A stretch of 64,000 nucleotides of DNA from an uncultured Lachnospiraceae bacterium (GTDB taxonomy: Bacteria > Bacillota > Clostridia > Lachnospirales > Lachnospiraceae). The stretch lies in the NCBI GenBank assembly GCA_945868305.1, contig CAMBKU010000003.1:1-64000 (forward strand), written 5' to 3'. The translations under genes and the position numbers were made by a program. The notes under the pieces were generated by a model. That model did not search any database and was not told the origin of the DNA. It saw nothing but the letters and a program-made list of their open reading frames with translations. Positions 9,153 through 19,700 of the stretch are shown piece by piece; the first letter of the stretch is position 1, and the number at the start of each line of letters is the position of its first letter.

Positions 9153-10454
9153 TCATTTCTTATTATCTTCAAATCTTACCCGGATTGAATTTGCATGCGC
9201 AGTAAGCTGTTCACATTCTGCAAACTGCACAATATCTTTATAAACCGGCTCTAATGCTTCTCTGGAGTAAGAAATAATACTGGACTTTTTCACAAAGGCA
9301 TCAACACCAAGCGGTGAGAAAAACTTTGCGGTTCCGTTGGTCGGAAGCACGTGATTTGGTCCGGCAAAATAGTCACCTAACGGTTCACTGCTATATTCTC
9401 CTAAGAAAATCGCACCTGCATTGCGAATTTTAGTCATTGTTTCAAAAGGATTTACCGTAATAATCTCAAGGTGCTCCGGTGCAATCTCATTTGCCGTGGC
9501 AATGGCAGTCTCCATATCCTCGGCAACCAGAATATAGCCAAACTGATCTAATGATTTCTGAATAATTTCTTTTCTGGATAATTCTGCTACAAACTTGTCA
9601 ACTTCCTTTGATACTTCATCTGCCAGTTCTTTGCTGGTAGTGACAAGAATCGCAGAAGCCATTTCATCATGCTCCGCCTGAGAAAGCAGATCGGCAGCTA
9701 CATAACGAGCATTTGCCGTTTCATCAGCCAGAACCAAAATCTCGCTTGGACCTGCAATAGAATCAATATTGACATAACCAAATACAGCCTTTTTTGCCAG
9801 CGCAACATAAATATTTCCTGGTCCCACGATTTTATCGACCTTGGGAATACTTTCCGTACCAAAAGCAAGGGCTGCTATTGCCTGGGCACCGCCGACTTTA
9901 TAAATCTTGTCTGCACCTGCTTCTTTTGCAGCAACCAACGTAGATGGGTTGACTTTTCCATCCTTTCCAGGCGGCGTTGTCATAATAATCTCATCTACAC
10001 CTGCGACTTTCGCAGGAACAATATTCATCAGCACCGAAGAAGGATAAACCGCCTTTCCGCCAGGCACATATACACCGACTTTCTGAAGCGGTGTTACCTT
10101 CTGACCTAAAATTGCTCCGTTAGATTCCGTAGAAATCCAGCTGTTTTGCTTTTGCTTTTCATGATAGGAACGAATATTTACAAGAGATTTTTGCATAACC
10201 TTTAAAAGGGTTTTATCCACTTTCTCATATGCTTCTTTTATTTCATCTTCAGTTACAAGGATGTTGCCGGCATTAATGTCAGCTCCGTCAAATTTTTTCG
10301 AGTATTCAAAAATAGCAGCATCTTTATTTTTGCGCACATTGGCAACAATATCCGCCACTCTGCCCTCAAATTCACCATAACTGTTCGGACTTCTTTTTAA
10401 TAAATTTTCGAGGATGTTCTCGGTCGTTTCTTGGGTTAAAGTTACAATTCTCAT
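9153..10454 (-). CDS. hisD: Histidinol dehydrogenase
   Basis: VGVYVPGGKAVYPSSVLMNIVPAKVAGV, DSIAGPSEILVLAD, LLSQAEHD and SEPLGDYFAGPNHVLPT. Confidence 0.97.
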   Translation of the reverse strand: MRIVTLTQETTENILENLLKRSPNSYGEFEGRVADIVANVRKNKDAAIFEYSKKFDGADINAGNILVTEDEIKEAYEKVDKTLLKVMQKSLVNIRSYHEKQKQNSWISTESNGAILGQKVTPLQKVGVYVPGGKAVYPSSVLMNIVPAKVAGVDEIIMTTPPGKDGKVNPSTLVAAKEAGADKIYKVGGAQAIAALAFGTESIPKVDKIVGPGNIYVALAKKAVFGYVNIDSIAGPSEILVLADETANARYVAADLLSQAEHDEMASAILVTTSKELADEVSKEVDKFVAELSRKEIIQKSLDQFGYILVAEDMETAIATANEIAPEHLEIITVNPFETMTKIRNAGAIFLGEYSSEPLGDYFAGPNHVLPTNGTAKFFSPLGVDAFVKKSSIISYSREALEPVYKDIVQFAECEQLTAHANSIRVRFEDNKK

Positions 10455-10476
10455 GACAATTCAGACTTCCTTTCTT

Positions 10477-11130
10477 TTAATTTTCGTTTATCACACGTTT
10501 TAAGTCAGTAATCAATTTTGTAATTCGCTCATTTTCCATCTTCATGCTGACCTGATTTACCACCATACGGGCAGACAGTGGGCACACCTCTTCCAAAACC
10601 ACAAGGCCATTTTCCCTTAAGGTAGAACCAGTTTCTACGATATCACAAATAACCTCGGAGAGCCCCACGATTGGAGCTAACTCAATAGAACCGTTTAACT
10701 TGATGATTTCTACAGTCTGATGCTTTTTATTATAGAAATAATCCTTTGCGATTCTTGGATATTTGGTAGCAACCCGGATCTGTTCATGATGTCTTAACAG
10801 CTCCTTCGCTTCTGCCGGACCGCAGATGCACATCCGGCATTTTCCAAAACCAAGATCAAGCACCTCATAAATATTTCTGGCTTCTTCCAGTATCGTGTCT
10901 TTTCCGACGATGCCAATATCAGCGGCTCCATACTCTACGTAGGTCGGTACATCGGGTCCCTTGGCAAGAAAAAAGCGGAGCTTATATTCCTCATTCACAA
11001 AAATCAGTTTTCTTGTATTTTTATCTTTCATTTCCTCACAGGTGATACCGATTTTTTCAAAAGTTTCCAGTGTTTTATTCGCAAGGCGTCCTTTTCCTAA
11101 AGCGAAGGTCAAGTATCTCATATCTTCCAT
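10477..11130 (-). CDS. hisG: ATP phosphoribosyltransferase, short form
   Basis: [40 protein letters not shown] and [14 protein letters not shown]. 217 aa, and adjacent to hisZ as expected for short HisG. Confidence 0.96.
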   Translation of the reverse strand: MEDMRYLTFALGKGRLANKTLETFEKIGITCEEMKDKNTRKLIFVNEEYKLRFFLAKGPDVPTYVEYGAADIGIVGKDTILEEARNIYEVLDLGFGKCRMCICGPAEAKELLRHHEQIRVATKYPRIAKDYFYNKKHQTVEIIKLNGSIELAPIVGLSEVICDIVETGSTLRENGLVVLEEVCPLSARMVVNQVSMKMENERITKLITDLKRVINEN

Positions 11131-11133
11131 TTT

Positions 11134-12351
11134 CTATTCCCCAATCTTATATGTAATCTGCATAATTCCGGTTCTTTTTGCATATGCCTCGTATTCTGTT
11201 TTTCCATGAGCCGGATCATACAAAAGCAACTCTACAAAGTTTCCGTTTTTCCGAAGTTCTTTTGCCTGTTCAATCGCTTCTTTTTTGTGCGCGTTATCAT
11301 AAACAAAAAGCTGTGTCTTATTTTCCACATAAACCGGAATCTTCTGCCGGGATAAAGCAGCTAAAAGCTGGTCAATGACAACTGCAAAACCGATAGCAGG
11401 TGATTTTTTTCCGAAATGAGTCAAAAGTTCATCATACCGTCCGCCTTTTACGATAGGTTCTCCGCTTCCGAAGGTATAACCTGCAAAAATGATTCCGGTA
11501 TAATAATGATACTTACTGATTACGCTGAGTTCATAGGAAACATATTTATCTACGCCGTAAAGCTTTAAGACTTCATCCAGTTTCTCAAGACGTTCAACTG
11601 CATGCAAAATACGGCTGTAAGGAGCTGCAAGTCTTTTTACTTCTGCCAGATCATCTGCCGAATTATAAAAGGTTCCAATCTTCCCGAAAAGCTGCTTTAA
11701 ATCTGTATCCATAGGAAGATTTGCCACAAATTCTTCTACTCCGAAGAAATTCTTATTGGCAATGAGGTCCTTTAATTCTTCCTCACTGTCTTCATCTAAT
11801 CCAGCTGCATCCATTAATCCCTGCAAAAATTCCGCATGACCAATGCCTAACTGGAATTCCTTTAAACCGGAGGTTAAAAGACAGTCCACTGCCATTGCAA
11901 TGATTTCTGCATCTGCATCTACAGAATCCTCACCAATCAACTCCGCACCAAGCTGTGTATTCTCCTTCAGACGTCCCTGATAACTATTGTTGTTGATGAA
12001 AGTGTTACCCATATAGGAAAGCCGGATTGGAAGCTCCTCGTCCATATAATACTTTACAGCACACCGGGCAATGGATGGTGTGATATCAGGGCGAAGCACC
12101 AGCGTGTTGCCCTCTCTGTCAAAAAACTTATATAACTCCCGGGAAGGAATTGTTCCAATCTCTTTTCCGAAAATATCAAAAAATTCAAAGGTAGGTGTCT
12201 CAATGGCATGATATCCATAGCTTTTTAGCGTATCCCGCAGATTATCCTGCAGTACCATCTTCTTCTCACATTCCCCATTATAAATATCCCTTACACCCTC
12301 TGGTGTATGAAGTAACTGCTGTTTCATAAAATCCTCCAAATCCTCGTTCAT
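11134..12351 (-). CDS. hisZ: ATP phosphoribosyltransferase regulatory subunit
   Basis: HisRS-like core (TPEGVRDIYNGECEKKMVLQDNL, LVLRPDITPSIARCA, GGRYDELLTHFGKKSPAIGFAV) next to short hisG. Confidence 0.94.
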   Translation of the reverse strand: MNEDLEDFMKQQLLHTPEGVRDIYNGECEKKMVLQDNLRDTLKSYGYHAIETPTFEFFDIFGKEIGTIPSRELYKFFDREGNTLVLRPDITPSIARCAVKYYMDEELPIRLSYMGNTFINNNSYQGRLKENTQLGAELIGEDSVDADAEIIAMAVDCLLTSGLKEFQLGIGHAEFLQGLMDAAGLDEDSEEELKDLIANKNFFGVEEFVANLPMDTDLKQLFGKIGTFYNSADDLAEVKRLAAPYSRILHAVERLEKLDEVLKLYGVDKYVSYELSVISKYHYYTGIIFAGYTFGSGEPIVKGGRYDELLTHFGKKSPAIGFAVVIDQLLAALSRQKIPVYVENKTQLFVYDNAHKKEAIEQAKELRKNGNFVELLLYDPAHGKTEYEAYAKRTGIMQITYKIGE

Positions 12352-12417
12352 ATTCCATCTATGTTCTTTTTTGCACTTTAGTGTGCTACCATGCTACTAC
12401 GCGAAAATACTTACCCT

Positions 12418-12446
12418 ATTATATCCAGTAACCGGTAAATTGTCAA
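12418..12446 (-). promoter_or_regulatory. his operon promoter
   Basis: Minus strand TTGACA-17 bp-TATAAT (plus TGTCAA 12441-12446, ATTATA 12418-12423), upstream of hisZ. Confidence 0.8.
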
Positions 12447-12472
12447 TCCTTGGCAATAAAAGATTTTATCAT

Positions 12473-13006
12473 TTATTCCCGCAAATCAAGGTCTTTTTGC
12501 AATGTCGTCAGATAAGGAACCAGAACTCCCTTTTCCACAGATAAAAAGAAGTTCGGATCCAGTTCCTCATAGCGGAAGCTCTTGCGGCCACCTTCTTTCG
12601 CCCTGTTCCAATATACCAGAAGCTCAGCCAGTCTCAAATAATAAAATTCATTCCTTGCGGTAAAGGATAAAAGGAAAAAGGAAATGCCGCCTTGCTTTTC
12701 AAAATCCTCCATGAATTTTACCTGATGTTCATGTATATTTTGTAACGGAAACGTATCTGTATTACATTCCTTGGCATCAAAACAAACCGGAATGCCCTGC
12801 ACCGCACCAATATAGTCGACCGTACTTTTCTGGTCAAAATAGGCAAGCGTGATATGCCTGGTCTCTTTGTCAATATTGATTGGTGTAATCGGCGTAGGAA
12901 CTTTCTGAATCAACGCCAGTCCGTTTTCTAAATATTTTTCATTTGTCCGGTTAATAAATTCCTCTAAAGTGGAACCTCTTAAACCTCTTGAATTCCAAGT
13001 TGCCAT
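12473..13006 (-). CDS. recU: Holliday junction resolvase RecU
   Basis: STVDYIGAVQGIPVCFDAKECN...FPLQNIHEHQVKFMEDFEKQGGISFFLLSF. Confidence 0.9.
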   Translation of the reverse strand: MATWNSRGLRGSTLEEFINRTNEKYLENGLALIQKVPTPITPINIDKETRHITLAYFDQKSTVDYIGAVQGIPVCFDAKECNTDTFPLQNIHEHQVKFMEDFEKQGGISFFLLSFTARNEFYYLRLAELLVYWNRAKEGGRKSFRYEELDPNFFLSVEKGVLVPYLTTLQKDLDLRE

Positions 13007-13049
13007 AAATACTCCCTTTTCGCAGTCAAAAGCATTTGTCTATAATTTG

Positions 13050-14513
13050 CTAGATATATTTTTCCATGAGATAAAATCTTCCCTTACGCCAATCGATGTC
13101 GCCAGCTTTGGAATAACCGATACCGTAATACAATTTTAGCGCAAAGGGATTTTTGCTGAATACATCCAGCCGGATTGCATGAATTCCTAAAGTTTTCAAA
13201 TGATCTTCTATATGAAGTAATGTACTTTTGGCAATTCCCCTATTCTGAAAAACAGGATTCACACATAGTCTGTGTATAATATAAAACGGTTCCTCCTTAT
13301 ACTTCCAATTTCCATTTTCATATTCAACATCAAATTCCTGATTTAATACATAAATAACTGCAATGTGATTTCCCACAAGCCCGACGTAAAGCTGCTCTTT
13401 TTTAATATCTTCGTAAAAATCCTCTCTGGTAGGATAGATCTCATCCCATTGGAAAATGTTCTGCCTGTTCATAGTGTCTATTGCGTTATGAACCAGACTG
13501 CACACTTCATCCAAATCATTCAAATTTGCAATTCTGTAGGTTATCTTTTCCTTCCGTTCATTTTTTCCTAATATGTCAGAAAAGCTCTCTGGCAACGGTG
13601 CCGTCACCTCTCTCCCGTCACGGAACACCATCCGGTAAGCATGAAGCATCTGTCCTTTTATCTTAAAGTTTTCCTTTAACTTCAGGTTTAGCTTATGGTC
13701 GCCATATTTCTCATCTCCTGCGATTGGATGCCCGATAGAGGCAAGATGTGCCCGAATCTGGTGAGAACGCCCGGTAATAAGATGCACTTCAAGTAATGTA
13801 AAGCCATCACAGGATTTGATGGGCGTGTATTCCGTTTCAATATATTTACTACCTGCCACTTCGTATTCCAAAATTGTGACCTGATTGCTTTTTTCATCTT
13901 TTTTCAGGTAACCGGTAATCTTTTTTGGCTCTTTTACTATTCCCTTTACGATACAACGGTAATATTTTTTCAGCCGTCTGTCCTTTAACTGCTCTGCCAT
14001 ATCCTGTAATCCTTTTAAGCTTTTTCCGGCAATCAGAAGTCCCGACGTATTTCGATCCAGCCGGTTGCAGATAGATGGGCGGAAGGTCTTTAATTCTTCT
14101 TCTGAAATGGCACCGCTTTTTAACAGATAGTCTAAAATATATTCGTTGGCAGAGATATCCGAAGGTTTTGCTTTCTGGGAAAGCATTCCCTGGGGCTTAT
14201 TGATGATTAGGATATCTTCATCCTCATAAATTACATTAAGAGGATTCTCTTTCCCGTTCAAAAGCTGCTTTAACTCCGGCTCTGCCACAGCCGTCCCGGA
14301 AAATTTAAGAAAGGTCTCGTCTGAGAGAAAGAGCTTTACAAGATCCCCTTCCTTTAATTTTTCCGTACCCGCTGCCTTCTTTCCGTTTAAGGTGATGTTC
14401 TTCTTCCTTAACATCTTATACAGGAAGCCGTTTGTAGTCTCTTTCAGTAATTTATGAAGGTATTTATCCAGTCTTTGATTTGCTTCATTTTTTCCAATAA
14501 TATATTCTTTCAT
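13050..14513 (-). CDS. RluA-family pseudouridine synthase fused to a C-terminal GNAT acetyltransferase domain
   Basis: S4-like N-terminus (NQRLDKYLHKLL), RluA catalytic motif (ICNRLDRNTSGLLIAGKS), and GNAT motif (HRLCVNPVFQNRGIAKSTLLHIEDHLKTLGIHAIRLDVFSKNPFALKLYYGIGY). GGGAG supports the internal MKEYIIG start. Confidence 0.92.
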   Translation of the reverse strand: MKEYIIGKNEANQRLDKYLHKLLKETTNGFLYKMLRKKNITLNGKKAAGTEKLKEGDLVKLFLSDETFLKFSGTAVAEPELKQLLNGKENPLNVIYEDEDILIINKPQGMLSQKAKPSDISANEYILDYLLKSGAISEEELKTFRPSICNRLDRNTSGLLIAGKSLKGLQDMAEQLKDRRLKKYYRCIVKGIVKEPKKITGYLKKDEKSNQVTILEYEVAGSKYIETEYTPIKSCDGFTLLEVHLITGRSHQIRAHLASIGHPIAGDEKYGDHKLNLKLKENFKIKGQMLHAYRMVFRDGREVTAPLPESFSDILGKNERKEKITYRIANLNDLDEVCSLVHNAIDTMNRQNIFQWDEIYPTREDFYEDIKKEQLYVGLVGNHIAVIYVLNQEFDVEYENGNWKYKEEPFYIIHRLCVNPVFQNRGIAKSTLLHIEDHLKTLGIHAIRLDVFSKNPFALKLYYGIGYSKAGDIDWRKGRFYLMEKYI

Positions 14514-14531
14514 GATTTCTCCCACACAAGA

Positions 14532-16484
14532 CTATTTTGTTTTCTTTTTGTGTATATTCCGAATCGGCTTATGTGCCACTTTTTTACTGTTTGGTTTCCC
14601 GTTATGTTTGTCTTTTACCTGAAAGCTTGTTTTTCTATTTCCATTCTGCTGTTTTGCTGTTGCTCCTTTATTTTTTTCTTTTTTTATTTTTCTCGGACGA
14701 ATCAGACATTTTTCATCAAATCCTATTAAATCTTCACGTCCAGCTTTTATCAGTGCTTCATGCACCAAATCATAATTGTCCGGATTCCGGTATTGAATCA
14801 GGGCACGCTGCATTGCTTTTTCATGCGGATTTGTTGCAACATAGACAGGTTCCATGGTTCTTGGATCCAGTCCTGTATAATACATACAGGTGGAAATCGT
14901 AGATGGTGTGGGATAAAAATCCTGTACCTGTTCCGGCATATAGCCTAAATCCCGCAAAAACTCTGCAAGTTCCACCGCTTCTTTTAACGTAGAACCGGGA
15001 TGGGAGCTCATCAGATAAGGCACCAGATACTGTTTTTTGCCAAGCTTTTCATTCATCTTTTGATACTCTTTGACAAACTGGCGGTAAACTGCAACTGACG
15101 GTTTTCCCATTTTCTGGAGCACTGCATCAGAAATATGCTCCGGTGCCACTTTAAGCTGACCGCTGACATGATGTTCACAAAGTTCCTTTAAAAAGGTGCG
15201 GTCCTTATCGGCTAACAGATAATCAAAACGGATACCGGAACGGATAAACACTTTTTTTACCTTCGGCAAAGCTCTAAGTTTATGCAAAAGCTCCAGATAG
15301 TCTCTGTGATCTGCGATTAAATTTTCACAGGGCTTCGGAAACAGACACTGTTTGTTCGGACAGGCCCCCTTTGTCTGCTGTTTTTTGCAGGCAGGTGCCC
15401 GGAAATTTGCCGTTGGTCCTCCCACATCATGAATATATCCCTTAAAGTCCTTATCCTCTGTGATCTGTTTTGCTTCCTTTAAAATAGAGTCATGGCTTCT
15501 GGTCTGGATAATTCTGCCCTGATGAAAAGTCAGCGCACAGAAGCTACAGCCGCCAAAACACCCCCGATTGCTGATTAAGCTGTTTTTCACTTCGGAAATA
15601 GCTGGAACTCCGCCCAGCGCTTCATAAGAGGGATGATACGTCCGCATATACGGAAGGTCATAGACCTCATCCATTTCGGCCTGGGAAAGTGGCTTCTGTG
15701 GCGGATTCTGAACTACAAACAACTTTTCATCATAGGTTTCAAACAATCGCCTTGCCACAAATGGGTCAGTATTGCAGTACTGCGTATAAAAGCTTTTTGC
15801 ATAGGCACACTTGTCGGCCTTTATCTCTTCAAAATGCGGCAGTTCAATGGCATCATAAATGTCTTGCCTGTTTCTCGTTTTATAAACCGTGCCGTCAACA
15901 AAAGTAATATCCTTTACATCCAGTCCACTGTCCAGGGCCTCTGCGAGCTGCACCACACTGCGCTCTCCCATGCCGTACATGACAATATCAGCACCGGAAT
16001 CTAAAAGAATGGAACGCTTTACTTTATTAGACCAGTAATCATAATGGCCAAGCCTGCGCAGGCTGGCTTCAATCCCGCCAATCAAAATAGGCGTATGCTT
16101 ATAGGCCTGCCGAATCAGATTGCAATAAACGATGGTTGCATAATCCGGGCGCTTTCCCATAACACCGCCTGGGGTAAAGGAATCCGTATTTCTTCTGTGC
16201 TTGGATACAGAATAATGGTTTACCATGGAATCCATATTTCCTGCAGTCACAAGAAACGCCAGCCTTGGCTCTCCGAAAATGGAAATACTCTCTTTGTTTC
16301 TCCAGTCCGGCTGTGAAATAATCCCAACCGTATATCCGTGAAGTTGCAAAATACGGCTGATAATAGCATGTCCAAAGGAGGGATGATCCACGTAAGCATC
16401 CCCAATGACATAGACAAAATCAAACTGTGAAATATGCTCCTTTTGCATATCTTCTTTTGAAATTGGTAAAAATCCGTTACTCAT
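14532..16484 (-). CDS. YgiQ family radical SAM protein
   Basis: [42 protein letters not shown] and [19 protein letters not shown]. Confidence 0.95.
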   Translation of the reverse strand: MSNGFLPISKEDMQKEHISQFDFVYVIGDAYVDHPSFGHAIISRILQLHGYTVGIISQPDWRNKESISIFGEPRLAFLVTAGNMDSMVNHYSVSKHRRNTDSFTPGGVMGKRPDYATIVYCNLIRQAYKHTPILIGGIEASLRRLGHYDYWSNKVKRSILLDSGADIVMYGMGERSVVQLAEALDSGLDVKDITFVDGTVYKTRNRQDIYDAIELPHFEEIKADKCAYAKSFYTQYCNTDPFVARRLFETYDEKLFVVQNPPQKPLSQAEMDEVYDLPYMRTYHPSYEALGGVPAISEVKNSLISNRGCFGGCSFCALTFHQGRIIQTRSHDSILKEAKQITEDKDFKGYIHDVGGPTANFRAPACKKQQTKGACPNKQCLFPKPCENLIADHRDYLELLHKLRALPKVKKVFIRSGIRFDYLLADKDRTFLKELCEHHVSGQLKVAPEHISDAVLQKMGKPSVAVYRQFVKEYQKMNEKLGKKQYLVPYLMSSHPGSTLKEAVELAEFLRDLGYMPEQVQDFYPTPSTISTCMYYTGLDPRTMEPVYVATNPHEKAMQRALIQYRNPDNYDLVHEALIKAGREDLIGFDEKCLIRPRKIKKEKNKGATAKQQNGNRKTSFQVKDKHNGKPNSKKVAHKPIRNIHKKKTK

Positions 16485-17154
16485 GCTTTAAAACCTCATA
16501 GGAATGATCTAAGATTTGTTCATAGGATGTAATATAATAATCTGCCAGTTTCTTTTTGCTCTCCACCAGATCCACAGAATAAGCATCTTCAATGGCGCAT
16601 ACCGTCATCCCGGCATTTTTTCCGGCAAGAATGCCATTTGGAATGTCCTCAAATACCAGACAGCCTGCTGGAGAAACCATAAGCTGTTCCGCTGTCCGAA
16701 GAAACACATCCGGTGCAGGCTTTCCCTTTTTGACCTCGTCAGAGGTCTGAAACACATCAATATAAGAATAAAGGTCGTGCGCCGTAGCAACGGCATGTAG
16801 CAGATCTCTGGAATTGCTGGTAGCAATTCCGGTTTTTATTCCCTTTTCTTTTAAATATTTCAAAAAGTGTTCTGCACCAGGTTTAAAAGGAACTTCCTTT
16901 TTATATTTTTCCCGAGCCATTCCGTTCCAGATAACTTTTAATTCCTCTGGTGTCTCAGAAATTGGAAAGGCTGCGGCAAAATATTCGGCAGTCTCATCAA
17001 AACTCATGCCTTCTATCTCTGCTTCCAGATTTTCGGGATATGCAAGCCCTTTTTTCGCCAGAAATTCCATGTCAATTCCCTTCCACATCCACATGGAATC
17101 TACCAATGTACCATCTAAATCAAAAATCACTGCTTTTTTATGCTCTAACATCAC
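16477..17154 (-). CDS. HAD family hydrolase, beta-phosphoglucomutase-like
   Basis: [39 protein letters not shown] and [17 protein letters not shown]. Confidence 0.93.
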   Translation of the reverse strand: MMLEHKKAVIFDLDGTLVDSMWMWKGIDMEFLAKKGLAYPENLEAEIEGMSFDETAEYFAAAFPISETPEELKVIWNGMAREKYKKEVPFKPGAEHFLKYLKEKGIKTGIATSNSRDLLHAVATAHDLYSYIDVFQTSDEVKKGKPAPDVFLRTAEQLMVSPAGCLVFEDIPNGILAGKNAGMTVCAIEDAYSVDLVESKKKLADYYITSYEQILDHSYEVLKHE

Positions 17155-17869
17155 TGTTTCCTTTCAAATCGCTTATTTCTTTTTCGGAAAGCGGTCGATA
17201 CTGTCCGGGCTTTAATGTATCATCCAAAGACAGTGTTCCCATAGAAAGCCGCTTTAAATATAATACCTCTTTTCCAACTGCTTCAAACATCCGTTTTACC
17301 TGATGAAATTTTCCCTCTGTGATTGTAAGACAAATTTCCGATATTTCATCGGAAGTTAAGATTACAAGTTCTGCCGGAAGTGTTGGCTTTTTTTCTCCAA
17401 TATCAAGTCCTGCTTTCATTCTTGTCACATCCGTGTCATCCACCCTGCCTCTAATTTTTGCAAAGTATGTTTTTTTCACATGCTTCTTTGGTGACAGAAG
17501 CTTATGCGCTAAAGCACCGTCATTTGTGATAAGCAAAAGTCCCTCTGTATCGATATCCAGTCTCCCCACCGGGAAGAAATCTTTTTTCTGTGGCACTTCC
17601 AGTATATCCAACACTGTTTTATGAATTTCGTCCTCCGTAGCAGACACATATCCGGCAGGTTTATTTAACATATAATAAGAAAACTTTGCATAAGCAATTT
17701 TCTTACCATTTAGTGTAACGATATCCATTTCCGGATCCACTTTAAACTCCGGCCTTTTTACGCTCTCTCCGTTGACAGAAACCTGCCCCTTTTTTATAAT
17801 TTCTTTTATCTCACTTCTTGTGCCGATTCCCATATCGGCAAGATATTTATCCAATCTTAAATTCTTCAT
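17138..17869 (-). CDS. 16S rRNA-type pseudouridine synthase (RsuA family)
   Basis: S4 domain (LRLDKYLADMGIGTRSEIKEIIKKGQVSVNG) and FPVGRLDIDTEGLLLITNDG. Confidence 0.93.
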   Translation of the reverse strand: MKNLRLDKYLADMGIGTRSEIKEIIKKGQVSVNGESVKRPEFKVDPEMDIVTLNGKKIAYAKFSYYMLNKPAGYVSATEDEIHKTVLDILEVPQKKDFFPVGRLDIDTEGLLLITNDGALAHKLLSPKKHVKKTYFAKIRGRVDDTDVTRMKAGLDIGEKKPTLPAELVILTSDEISEICLTITEGKFHQVKRMFEAVGKEVLYLKRLSMGTLSLDDTLKPGQYRPLSEKEISDLKGNSDVRA

Positions 17870-17878
17870 GATATATCC

Positions 17879-18721
17879 TTAATAATCATAACTTAACTTT
17901 TTTTCATCTAAAGTGCGTAAAATCCAGTACGGATTTACACTGACCTCATTTCCATCTTTATCGTTAATGTAGATTCCAACATGCAGATGCACAGGAAAAT
18001 TACCGACAGTTCCTTCTGTATCACTATAACCGCTGTCACCCATGAATCCCAATAGTTCACCTGCTCTTATTTCATCTCCGGCCTTAAAATCTTTTGCGTA
18101 ATCATATAAATGCGCATAATAGAAATATCCGCCGCTCGGACTACGGATACCAAGCCGCCAGCCGCCCAGTTTTAACCAGCCCACCTGCTCTACTATACCA
18201 TCTGTCATGCTTACAACAGGGTAAACTCCACGTTCATTTATGGATGCCATAATATCACAGCCTTCGTGTCCCCGTTTCCCACCGTAAGTGCGGCTCTGCA
18301 TCCAGGAATCCGAATAACTTACTGTGGCATTGTCATTTTGTTCGGATTCCGGAACCGGAAAATAAACGACATCCTTCCAGACCGCATCAATATAGGAAAT
18401 AAATTCCTGTTGTACAGGATTTTTTCTACGCTCTAAACGCTTTGTAAGCTGTAATGCTGTATCTTCCCCGGTATCTCCGGTCACAAAATAGCAAAAAAGC
18501 CGATTGGAAAAGTCTGCCTTACTTCCATCTTTCTTTAACGTTTTTGAAACCTCAAGTGGAACCTGTTCATCCCGGAAGGTCTCATAAATCCGATCCCGGT
18601 CTATCACATAAGCAAACTTGGCTTCCTGCTCCATCCGGGCAAAAAGCTGTACATCCAGGCAAAGAATGCCTACAAACATAAGAAAACCAAAGACCGAAAA
18701 AGAATGTTTCTTTTTTTTCAT
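17879..18721 (-). CDS. M23 family metallopeptidase
   Basis: HEGCDIMASINERGVYPVVSMTDGIVEQVGW, YYAHLYDY, LGFMGDSGYSDTEGTVGNFPVHLHVGIY; N-terminal TM segment. Confidence 0.92.
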   Translation of the reverse strand: MKKKKHSFSVFGFLMFVGILCLDVQLFARMEQEAKFAYVIDRDRIYETFRDEQVPLEVSKTLKKDGSKADFSNRLFCYFVTGDTGEDTALQLTKRLERRKNPVQQEFISYIDAVWKDVVYFPVPESEQNDNATVSYSDSWMQSRTYGGKRGHEGCDIMASINERGVYPVVSMTDGIVEQVGWLKLGGWRLGIRSPSGGYFYYAHLYDYAKDFKAGDEIRAGELLGFMGDSGYSDTEGTVGNFPVHLHVGIYINDKDGNEVSVNPYWILRTLDEKKLSYDY

Positions 18722-18767
18722 TACACACACTTGTCATATCATTTCTTTTTTCTAAATATATTGAAGT

Positions 18768-19700
18768 ATGAAAAAAACTATTTCTGTCTTTTTATTGTTT
18801 TCTTTTATTTTTTTAATGCTTATGTTTCCTCAGGAGACAGTACGTGCTGCCGGAGATGGATTGATTTTGTGGTATACCTCACTGCTTCCGACTCTGCTTC
18901 CATTAAGCATTTTTTCCAACATTCTGATAACATCAGGATATTTTCATTATATCACAAAATATCTCTACGCAGTAGTAAAACCGTTTTATCCCATCAGCCG
19001 TTCCGGTGTATTCCCACTATTCGCCGGACTGCTGTTCGGTTTTCCTCTGGGCAGCAAGATTACTGCTGATTTAGTGGAAAAAAAGGAGCTTTCCAAAGAA
19101 GAAGGAGACATCTTAATTTGCATTTGCAATAATTTAAGTCCTGTATTTATAAACAGCTATGTCTTTCGGGAATGTTTAAAACGCCCGGACTTACTGCCGT
19201 TTGGCTTTGCTATTCTTTATCTGCCGCCGCTTATCTGGGGTTATTTTAAATTAAAGAAATGCGCAGACTATAAAAGAACAGATATAAAAAAGCCGGCATC
19301 AAGATCTCAATTAAATTTTAAAATCATTGATGCTGGCATTATGAATGGATTTGAAACTTTAACGAAACTGGGCGGTTATATCATGCTCTTTTCTATTCTG
19401 AATGCTTTTATCCGTATGCTTCCGCACTCCAGTAAATTAGCTGAAACAATCTGTGCCGGCATCCTTGAGGTGACAAACGGTGTCCATGCCGTCACTGCAA
19501 TTTCCTCTCCTGCTCTTCGTTTTGGCCTGGCATTGGGATTTACAGCATTTGGCGGCATCTGCGGTCTGGCGCAGACTGCTTCCATGATAAAAGATTCCGG
19601 TCTTTCCGTTTCCTGCTATTTGAAAGCCAAACTGATATTTGCCCTGCTTGGCGGCGGAATCGGTGGTTTCCTTTTTTATATGGCAGCACCGGGTTTATGA
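18768..19700 (+). CDS. YlbJ-like sporulation integral membrane protein
   Basis: Polytopic; LWYTSLLPTLLPLSIFSNILI...GVFPLFAGLLFGFPLGSKITADLVEKKELSKEEGDILICICNNLSPVFI. Confidence 0.85.
   Translation: MKKTISVFLLFSFIFLMLMFPQETVRAAGDGLILWYTSLLPTLLPLSIFSNILITSGYFHYITKYLYAVVKPFYPISRSGVFPLFAGLLFGFPLGSKITADLVEKKELSKEEGDILICICNNLSPVFINSYVFRECLKRPDLLPFGFAILYLPPLIWGYFKLKKCADYKRTDIKKPASRSQLNFKIIDAGIMNGFETLTKLGGYIMLFSILNAFIRMLPHSSKLAETICAGILEVTNGVHAVTAISSPALRFGLALGFTAFGGICGLAQTASMIKDSGLSVSCYLKAKLIFALLGGGIGGFLFYMAAPGL

Noticed and set aside
12352-12417. Possible T-box or attenuator leader for the his operon
   Set aside because: The 5'UTR is only about 60 nt, with no T-box sequence (TGGNACCGCG) or terminator; only a tiny CACT-AA-AGTG stem is visible.
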